From the NCBI GenBank assembly GCA_947072905.1, contig CAMTKF010000004.1, positions 31,416 through 95,415 on the forward strand: a DNA stretch of 64,000 bases. Direction: 5' to 3'. The position numbers and the translations under genes were made by a program. Below the pieces are notes generated by a model. It saw only the letters and a list, made by a program, of their open reading frames with translations, searched no databases and was not told where the DNA came from. Shown in pieces: positions 57,437-64,000 of this stretch. Source of the stretch: an uncultured Bacteroidales bacterium. Its GTDB lineage: Bacteria; Bacteroidota; Bacteroidia; Bacteroidales; Muribaculaceae. Position 1 is the stretch's first letter. The number at the start of each line of letters is the position of its first letter.

Positions 57437-59212
57437 TTATACTATAACGTTCTGAAGAGATGCCGGATTAAGGTATCCGATATGGCCGGATTCCTTACCT
57501 GAATCGGCTCCGAGTTGAACGTCAATAAGGGTAGGACGACGTGATGCGAGAGATGCCTTGAGGGCTGTTTCAAGCTCCTGAGGTGTGGTTACATAATAAG
57601 CGTCTGCGCCGAAGGCCTCGCCGAGTTTGTCGTATCGTGCGCGTATATCGAGGGTGGTGGGTGCGGGATCGCCGAATGGGGCTTCGCCTTCCTTACTCAT
57701 ATTTTCACCGATACCGTTGTAGATACCGCCGTTGTTGAAAATAATCACAGTAGCCGGCAAGTTGAAACGACATACAGTTGAGAAATCCATGCCTGAGAAA
57801 CCGAATGCGCTGTCGCCTTCGATAGCCACTACCTGCTTGCCTGTAGAAACCGCTGCACCTACTACCGAGCCCATGCCCATACCCATGATGGCCCATGTGG
57901 CACAGTCGATGCGCTGGCGTGGCTTGGACAACGTGATGGTATCGCGTGTATCATCAAGTGTATTGGCACCTTCGTTAACCAAAATCACATCAGGATTGGC
58001 TTCGAGGATAGGCTTGATTACATTGAGGGCAGTCCAGTGGGTCATAGGCGATGCGGTAGCCGCGTCCTTAAGGCGCTGGGCAAACTTGGCATCCTTGGTT
58101 TTGGTCTCGGCCTGAAGCGAGGGTACCCACTGCGGATCCATACTGAGTTTATATGCGGGAAGTGCCGCAAGCATGGCATCGAGTGTGGTCTTGAGGTCAC
58201 CGATCACGGGGGCTGCGATTGGCACGTTGCAGTCAATTTCCTGCGGGTCAATATCAATCTGAACAAACTTAAGGTCCTTATTATTAGCCCACTTGCCGTG
58301 TCCGCGCGAAAGCAGCCAGTTGAGGCGTGCGCCCACAAGGACTACAACATCGGCATTTTCCATAATGGTGGTACGGCACGAAAGTGCGCTCAGAGGGCCG
58401 TCGTCGGGCAGCAAGCCCTTGGCCATTGACATTGAATAGTAAGGAATTCCGGTTTTTTCTACAAATTCCTTAAGTTCATTTTCAACCTGTGCGTATGCTG
58501 CACCCTTGCCCAGAATGAGGGCAGGACGCTTGGCACCGGCGATGAGCTGCATGGCGCGATCTACAGACTCCTTTGAGGGAGCTACAGCCGGACATACATC
58601 CACGGGCTTATAGAACAATTTTTCGGCCTCTTCGCGGTCGATGATCGCACCAAGGCATGGGGTGGTTACATCAAGATATACACCGCCGGGGCGTCCGCTG
58701 ACGGCTGCACGATATGCGCGTACAACGGCCGTGGGGATGTCTTTGATATCATTTACACGATATGCGGCCTTGACAAGAGGTTTGGCAATGGCGAGCTGGT
58801 CGAGGCCCTCGTATGTACCCTGCTGCAGGTCGATGGGTTCGCGTACGCTTGAACCCGAAATCTGAATCATAGGGTAGCAATTGACTGTGGCATTGGTTGT
58901 GGCTGTAAGACCGTTGAGGAAGCCGAGCGACGATACTGTGAGAAGCACACCCGGAGTCTTGGTGAGATATCCGTGGGTCTGGGCAGCCATACCGGCCTGC
59001 TGTTCATGACGGAAGCCTACAAAGCGTATTCCTTGTTCCTGACACAGGTATGCGAGTTCGGTAACAGGAATACCTACAAGGCCATACATCTCCTTGACGC
59101 CCATCATGACGAGTGAGCGGGCAAGAACCCACATGCCGGTAACTTGATTTGGATATGATGGTGCAGCCGGCGTGGCGGCACTGTTTTGAGTATTGGTAGT
59201 TGTGGTTGACAT
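57437..59212 (-). CDS. oxc: Oxalyl-CoA decarboxylase (ThDP-dependent)
   Basis: GVKEMYGLVGIPVTELAYLCQEQGIRFVGFRHEQQAGMAAQ, EGDSAFGFSGMDFSTVCRFNLPATVIIFNNGGIYNG. Confidence 0.94.
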   Translation of the reverse strand: MSTTTTNTQNSAATPAAPSYPNQVTGMWVLARSLVMMGVKEMYGLVGIPVTELAYLCQEQGIRFVGFRHEQQAGMAAQTHGYLTKTPGVLLTVSSLGFLNGLTATTNATVNCYPMIQISGSSVREPIDLQQGTYEGLDQLAIAKPLVKAAYRVNDIKDIPTAVVRAYRAAVSGRPGGVYLDVTTPCLGAIIDREEAEKLFYKPVDVCPAVAPSKESVDRAMQLIAGAKRPALILGKGAAYAQVENELKEFVEKTGIPYYSMSMAKGLLPDDGPLSALSCRTTIMENADVVVLVGARLNWLLSRGHGKWANNKDLKFVQIDIDPQEIDCNVPIAAPVIGDLKTTLDAMLAALPAYKLSMDPQWVPSLQAETKTKDAKFAQRLKDAATASPMTHWTALNVIKPILEANPDVILVNEGANTLDDTRDTITLSKPRQRIDCATWAIMGMGMGSVVGAAVSTGKQVVAIEGDSAFGFSGMDFSTVCRFNLPATVIIFNNGGIYNGIGENMSKEGEAPFGDPAPTTLDIRARYDKLGEAFGADAYYVTTPQELETALKASLASRRPTLIDVQLGADSGKESGHIGYLNPASLQNVIV

Positions 59213-59253
59213 GATATAATTCTATGTGTTTTTTATTTCCTGTATTACAAAAT

Positions 59254-59277
59254 GGAGGGGACTGCGGGGTCCCCTCC
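59254..59277 (-). terminator. Terminator/attenuator-like hairpin between frc and oxc
   Basis: GGAGGGGAC / GTCCCCTCC stem followed on the minus strand by ATTTTGT. Confidence 0.55.
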
Positions 59278-59295
59278 GTCAGTTATGCGGATATG

Positions 59296-60594
59296 TTATT
59301 TAGCTTCGGGCTTGGGCATGGGAGCGGTAGTGCCGTTAGCCTTGAATTTGGCCATATCTTCGGCTGTGTAGCCCAGTGCGGCCAGCACTTCGTCGGTATT
59401 TCCGCCCAGTGTAGGACACGGACCGTAGGCAGGTGTATAGTTGCTCATGGTGAAGGGGCAACCTACGGTTACAAATTCGCCGACCTTGCCGCCCTGGTTG
59501 ATCTTCACAAGTGTATTGCCATCGTAAAGGCTCTGGTCTTCCATAAGTTCCTTGGTATTGATGACAGGTGCGCAGGGCACTCCGTAAGGTGCAAGTTCTT
59601 TGACAACCTCATACTTGTCGCGCTGTACGGCCCAGTCGCCTATACGCTTGTAGATTTCCTGTTTGTGACGGTCGCGGGCATCGGCGGTGTTGAAATCAGG
59701 ATTAGTAAGCCAATCCTCAAAACCTAAGCCCTTGCATGCCTTTTCAAAGTCTTTTGCATCACGCTGCAGGATAATGTAAGCGTATGCGTTGGGATCGGTT
59801 TCCCAACCCTTGCACTTGTAAGTCCAGCCAAGTACGCCTGAACCTTCCTGGTTACCGGAACGGGGAACATAGTCGGGGAACTTCTCATTAGGATACTGCG
59901 GGAACTGTGTAAGATAACCGAGACGGTCGAGGGTGAGCTGGTCGCGGGTCTTGATACGGCACAGGTTCAAGCATGCGTTGTGCATTGACTGATATACGTA
60001 AACGCCTTCGCCGGTCTTCTCACGCTGCATAAGGGCTGCAAGCAGACCAATCAGCATGTGCATACCGGTGTTTGAATCGCCAAGGGCCGCACCACTCTGT
60101 GTAGGCACATTGTCGGGGCCTTCCCACCAACCGGTGGTTGTGGCGGCGCCGGCTGTTACCTGTGCTACAGGTTCGTAAGCCTTAAGGTTGGCAAATCTCG
60201 ACGATACAGGGAAGCCCTTGATTGTACCGTAAATACATTTAGGATTAAGTTTGTGAACTTCTTCCCAGCTGAATCCGAGCTTATCCATAGCTCCGGGGTG
60301 GAGGTTTTCAATAAATATATCGGCACCCTGAATCAACTTGGTAAGGATTTCCTTACCGTCGGGGGTGGCGGCATCAAGTGCCAGTGATTTTTTGTCTGAG
60401 TTGAGCTGGAGGAAGTAGTAGCTCGGGCAATCGGGGTCAAACTGAAGTTCTTTACGAGTGGCATCGCCCGAACCCGGACGTTCAATCTTTATAACTTCGG
60501 CTCCGAGCCAAGCGAGCATTTGTGTACATGAAGGGCCTGACTGTACATTTGTAAAGTCAACAACCTTAATACCTTGAAGAGGTGCGTAATTCAT
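59296..60594 (-). CDS. frc: Formyl-CoA:oxalate CoA-transferase (class III CoA-transferase)
   Basis: LQGIKVVDFTNVQSGPSCTQMLAWLGAEVIKIERPGSGD, GAALGDSNTGMHMLIGLLAAL; adjacent to oxc. Confidence 0.93.
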   Translation of the reverse strand: MNYAPLQGIKVVDFTNVQSGPSCTQMLAWLGAEVIKIERPGSGDATRKELQFDPDCPSYYFLQLNSDKKSLALDAATPDGKEILTKLIQGADIFIENLHPGAMDKLGFSWEEVHKLNPKCIYGTIKGFPVSSRFANLKAYEPVAQVTAGAATTTGWWEGPDNVPTQSGAALGDSNTGMHMLIGLLAALMQREKTGEGVYVYQSMHNACLNLCRIKTRDQLTLDRLGYLTQFPQYPNEKFPDYVPRSGNQEGSGVLGWTYKCKGWETDPNAYAYIILQRDAKDFEKACKGLGFEDWLTNPDFNTADARDRHKQEIYKRIGDWAVQRDKYEVVKELAPYGVPCAPVINTKELMEDQSLYDGNTLVKINQGGKVGEFVTVGCPFTMSNYTPAYGPCPTLGGNTDEVLAALGYTAEDMAKFKANGTTAPMPKPEAK

Positions 60595-60948
60595 AACGAA
60601 ATTGTTTTAGTATTTTATGTTAGTGTGTGTTTCTGTTTTATGCTTTTTACATAAATGTTTGAAAATAAAACAACCAAACCGTTAAAAAAGTTATTTCCCC
60701 GAAAAAATATACAAAGAATTTTATAATTTTTGACATTTGAGAACTACGTAATTAACCTCAAGATAAATGCTAAACATTATATAGTGATGCCTCACTTATT
60801 TTGGCCTATCGCAGGCTTTTCTCAAAAATAAACACTAACTTTGCTTATGGTAAGCGAGTTCATGATATGAATTAATGTATTGAACAGAATATATCTCATT
60901 ACAAAACAAACCATTAACTTACTTCATAACTCTGACTTAATACATACT

Positions 60949-60962
60949 TAACCCGCGGGTTA
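60949..60962. promoter_or_regulatory. 14-bp perfect palindrome TAACCCGCGGGTTA, candidate operator
   Basis: Located in the frc/crp1 divergent intergenic region, 42 nt before crp1 ATG. Confidence 0.4.
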
Positions 60963-61004
60963 TAGTACATATTGGACTGACATGTCCTGCACAGACTATA
61001 TTAT

Positions 61005-61580
61005 ATGACTAAGAACTTCAATACATATATTGAACATATTGACGTAGATGCTTGGCGCGAGATTTGCGTCAGCAAGGGCACACTGCGCCATTTTGCCAAA
61101 GGCGAGGAATTTGTCTCTATCGGCAAGGTTGGCCGATATTTCGGATTTATCCAATCCGGCACACTCAAATATGTGGCTCGTTCAGCTGATGGCACAGAGT
61201 ATGTGATGGGGCTGGTGTTTGGCAACGGATTTGTTGGCGACTGGCGTCACTTTTCACAAAATCAAAATGCGACGGTAGCCATCGTTGCCACATCAGATTG
61301 TGATATATACTGCATTACATCAAAAGAATTGAAAGTGATGATGGACTCCGATTCTTATTTCAAAGATATGGTAATGCACGCCACAGAAGCTGTTTATGGC
61401 ACGGTATACGATAGATACGTAGATTTATATGTCAAGACACCACAGCAAAGATATGAAGATCTTATAAATCGGCATCCCGACCTTTTTGACCTCTTTTCGC
61501 TCAAAGACATCGCTTCTTTTCTGAAAATCACGCCCACACATCTGAGCCGATTGCGAAAAAATAACGGAAATCAGTGTTAA
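61005..61580 (+). CDS. Crp/Fnr-family transcriptional regulator (copy 1)
   Basis: cNMP-binding fold (LRHFAKGEEFVSIGKVGRYFGFIQSGTLKYV), C-terminal HTH LFSLKDIASFLKITPTHLSRLRK. Confidence 0.9.
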   Translation: MTKNFNTYIEHIDVDAWREICVSKGTLRHFAKGEEFVSIGKVGRYFGFIQSGTLKYVARSADGTEYVMGLVFGNGFVGDWRHFSQNQNATVAIVATSDCDIYCITSKELKVMMDSDSYFKDMVMHATEAVYGTVYDRYVDLYVKTPQQRYEDLINRHPDLFDLFSLKDIASFLKITPTHLSRLRKNNGNQC

Positions 61581-61583
61581 AAG
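61372..61583 (+). repeat. 212-bp perfect direct repeat, copy A (3' end of crp copy 1)
   Basis: Base-for-base identical to 63590-63801 by direct comparison. Confidence 0.95.
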
Positions 61584-61587
61584 GCTT

Positions 61588-61614
61588 GACTCTCAACATT
61601 GTTGAGAGTTTTTA
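61588..61614 (+). terminator. Terminator after crp copy 1
   Basis: ACTCTCAACA-TTGTTGAGAGT hairpin followed by TTTTATTTTTATT. Confidence 0.85.
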
Positions 61615-61783
61615 TTTTTATTGGATGTAAAATTGTTGTGGCTCTCTTATGTGCCCATCTTTACTGAGTGCAAAGATACATAATTTTTGGGAAAGTGACA
61701 AATTCAATCATGCAGATTAAGGGGAAAGCGACAAAATTGAAAAATTAGATTTTTGGTATACCGATAATTTTATTAGTATAAAT

Positions 61784-61814
61784 TTGGGGAATATTGTCAA
61801 AATCGCTATCTTTG
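61784..61814 (+). promoter_or_regulatory. Bacteroidota-type promoter for the AAA/DUF4143 gene (TTTG, 19 nt, TATCTTTG)
   Basis: TTTG 61784-61787 and TATCTTTG 61807-61814. Confidence 0.75.
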
Positions 61815-61846
61815 CACTCGGAAACATAAAACAAAAACAAGGACAG

Positions 61847-63181
61847 ATGAAGATTTTTAAGAGGAAACTCTATGATGAAATGCTTAAATGGAAGCACGAC
61901 TCTAATGGCAGAACGGCGTTGCTCATTAAAGGGGCGCGGAGAGTTGGTAAATCCACTCTTGCACATACCTTTGCGCAGAAGGAGTATAAGTCATATATTG
62001 CCATTGATTTTGCCGTATGTAAACCTGAGGTTAAAGCATTATTTGACGACATATCAGACCTTAATTTCGTATTTTTGCGTTTGCAAGTATTGTTTGGGGT
62101 AGAACTACACGAACGAAATTCTGTGATAGTTTTTGACGAAGTGCAGGATTGTCCCAGAGCCCGACAGGCAATCAAGTATCTGGTAGCAGACGGACGTTAT
62201 GATTATATTGAGACAGGTTCGTTGATTTCAATTCGGCAGAATGTTAAAGATATTCTTATTCCCAGCGAGGAAGAGGAGATGGTAATGAATCCTTTGGACT
62301 ATGAGGAATTCCAATGGGCATTAGGTAATGAGGTGTCGATACCAATTATTAAAAAATTCTTTCAAGAAAGAAAAGGTTTCGGAGATGCCGGCGCAAGAGG
62401 TGAAATGCGCAATTTACGGTTGTATATGTTGGTGGGAGGCATGCCGCAAGCTATAAGCACTTATCTTGAGACCAATAATATGGAAAAGGTTGACAAGATG
62501 AAGCGGTCTATAATCAAGTTATACGAGAACGACTTTATTAAGATAGACCCGTCAGGCAATATCTCAAAAATGTTTATGGCTATCCCAGGTCAGTTGGCCA
62601 GCAATTGGGGGCGATATCAAATATCCTCTGCAACAGGAATAGACCACCCTGAGAGATTGAAGGGGCAGATTTTTGATATGCAGGATTCGATGGTTGTTAA
62701 TTTGGCATACCATGCGAATGACCCAAACGTTGGAATGGCTCTGCATAGAGATGGAGAAAAATTTAAAATGTTTATGGCTGATACCGGTCTGTTTATTACG
62801 CTGGCATTTTGGGATAAGAAATTCACGGAAAATATTATCTATGAGAAACTTCTGTCTGACAAACTGAGTGCAGACCTTGGTTATGTGTATGAGAATTTAG
62901 TGGCACAGATGCTCCGCGCCAATGGTCACGAATTATACTACTATACATGGCCATCTGAAACGAGTAATCATTTATATGAAGTGGATTTTCTTCTTTCAAA
63001 CGGCACTAAGATAGAGCCTATTGAGGTAAAGTCTTCCGGATATAAGACGCATAGGTCGCTTGACTTGTTCTGTGAGAAATTCTCTTCACGAGTGAACAAG
63101 CGTTACCTTATATATACAAAGGATTTGAGGAAAGATGGCAATATAACTTACCTCCCGGCATACATGACACAATTTCTATAA
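61847..63181 (+). CDS. AAA-family ATPase with DUF4143-type C-terminal domain
   Basis: LLIKGARRVGKSTLAHTFAQKEYKSYIAIDF, NSVIVFDEVQDCPRARQAIKYLV, YETGSLISI, LYEVDFLLSNGTKIEPIEVKSSGY; start at MKIFKRK. Confidence 0.92.
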   Translation: MKIFKRKLYDEMLKWKHDSNGRTALLIKGARRVGKSTLAHTFAQKEYKSYIAIDFAVCKPEVKALFDDISDLNFVFLRLQVLFGVELHERNSVIVFDEVQDCPRARQAIKYLVADGRYDYIETGSLISIRQNVKDILIPSEEEEMVMNPLDYEEFQWALGNEVSIPIIKKFFQERKGFGDAGARGEMRNLRLYMLVGGMPQAISTYLETNNMEKVDKMKRSIIKLYENDFIKIDPSGNISKMFMAIPGQLASNWGRYQISSATGIDHPERLKGQIFDMQDSMVVNLAYHANDPNVGMALHRDGEKFKMFMADTGLFITLAFWDKKFTENIIYEKLLSDKLSADLGYVYENLVAQMLRANGHELYYYTWPSETSNHLYEVDFLLSNGTKIEPIEVKSSGYKTHRSLDLFCEKFSSRVNKRYLIYTKDLRKDGNITYLPAYMTQFL

Positions 63182-63222
63182 AACGCCTGTATTTTCTGTA
63201 TTATCTGCATTTTGGAACAATA

Positions 63223-63798
63223 ATGTCTGACAACTTCAATACATATATAGAGCAGATTGATTTTGATGCTTGGCGCGAATTATGTGTCAGCATAGGCACT
63301 TTGCGACGTTTTTCCAAAGGCGAGGAATTTGTCTCCATTGGCAAAGTTGGTCGTTATATCGGATTTATACAATCCGGCACGCTCAAATATGTGGCTCGTT
63401 CAGCTGATGGCACAGAGCATGTGATGGGATTGGTGTTTGGCGAGGGGTTTGTTGCCGACTGGCCTTTTTGTCTGTACGGTAAGGAAGCGAAGCTGGCTAT
63501 TGTAGCAGTGACTGAAAGCGATATATATTGCGTATCGTCTGAGGCGGTGAAGAAACGTATGGACAACGACCCAAAATTTCGCGACATCATAATGCACGCC
63601 ACAGAAGCTGTTTATGGCACGGTATACGATAGATACGTAGATTTATATGTCAAGACACCACAGCAAAGATATGAAGATCTTATAAATCGGCATCCCGACC
63701 TTTTTGACCTCTTTTCGCTCAAAGACATCGCTTCTTTTCTGAAAATCACGCCCACACATCTGAGCCGATTGCGAAAAAATAACGGAAATCAGTGTTAA
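63223..63798 (+). CDS. Crp/Fnr-family transcriptional regulator (copy 2)
   Basis: Same length (191 aa) as copy 1, diverged sensor region, identical C-terminal part including HTH. Confidence 0.9.
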   Translation: MSDNFNTYIEQIDFDAWRELCVSIGTLRRFSKGEEFVSIGKVGRYIGFIQSGTLKYVARSADGTEHVMGLVFGEGFVADWPFCLYGKEAKLAIVAVTESDIYCVSSEAVKKRMDNDPKFRDIIMHATEAVYGTVYDRYVDLYVKTPQQRYEDLINRHPDLFDLFSLKDIASFLKITPTHLSRLRKNNGNQC

Positions 63799-63801
63799 AA
63801 G
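63590..63801 (+). repeat. 212-bp perfect direct repeat, copy B (3' end of crp copy 2)
   Basis: Identical to 61372-61583; offset 2,218 bp. Confidence 0.95.
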
Positions 63802-63805
63802 CCTT

Positions 63806-63840
63806 GACTCTCAACATTTGTTGAGAGTTTTTATTTTTAT
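63806..63840 (+). terminator. Terminator after crp copy 2
   Basis: CTCTCAACA-TT-TGTTGAGAG then TTTTTATTTTTATT. Confidence 0.85.
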
Positions 63841-63845
63841 TGGTT

Positions 63846-63853
63846 GTAACTTT
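63846..63853 (+). promoter_or_regulatory. -7 element TAACTTTG for a gene running off the right edge
   Basis: TAnnTTTG; ATG at 63960 starts MKKLHNLQIISKLV, open to the edge. Confidence 0.35.
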
Positions 63854-64000
63854 GCGCAGATATTCCAAGAATATTTTCCTAAAACCTCGATGCTATACGC
63901 AAATGAACAAATTAATCATAACAACCCGTTGGTTGAATTAAAATTCTAAATATTTACAAATGAAAAAGTTGCACAATTTGCAGATTATTAGTAAATTAGT

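Noticed and set aside
1-64000. tRNA/rRNA genes, CRISPR arrays, insertion sequences
   Set aside because: No T-loop-like tRNA signatures, no regularly spaced repeats and no transposase ORFs were recognised; a computed scan (tRNAscan-SE, CRISPR finder, ISfinder) would be needed to exclude them formally.

Overview
This looks like a contiguous chromosomal segment of a Bacteroidota genome. Gene families, TAnnTTTG promoter motifs and the serine palmitoyltransferase suggest Bacteroidales, plausibly Muribaculaceae-like; that placement is inference. Most of it is housekeeping: ispE (partial), grpE-dnaJ, dnaN-exonuclease-coaBC-DUF4835-recN, rlmB, zinc ABC components, Smr protein, prmA, KtrAB/TrkAH-type K+ uptake, lysC, ftsE, dnaA, an MCE protein, an amidase, etfBA with an acyl-CoA dehydrogenase, MATE, a TonB receptor with a lipoprotein, an ECF sigma module, glnA, serine palmitoyltransferase, nifJ and a flavodiiron protein. 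The accessory regions are (i) an AbiEi/AbiEii toxin-antitoxin pair at 16.2-17.8 kb, whose toxin start appears frameshifted at a (TA)4 tract; (ii) an oxalate catabolism cluster frc-oxc-AEC transporter at 56.4-60.6 kb, in the same order as E. coli yfdW-yfdU-yfdV; and (iii) two Crp/Fnr-like regulators flanking an AAA/DUF4143 ATPase at 61.0-63.8 kb. Those regulators share a 212-bp perfectly identical 3' end that bounds a potentially excisable or amplifiable 2,218-bp unit. Other items worth checking are a 22-bp perfect inverted repeat with a + strand T-tract upstream of dnaA (possible unannotated sRNA), a terminator whose loop contains the dnaN -33 element, a terminator-like hairpin between frc and oxc, and a hairpin in the nifJ leader. 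No tRNA, rRNA, CRISPR array, IS element or prophage was recognised. All functional calls are from reading the translated sequences; no searches were run.
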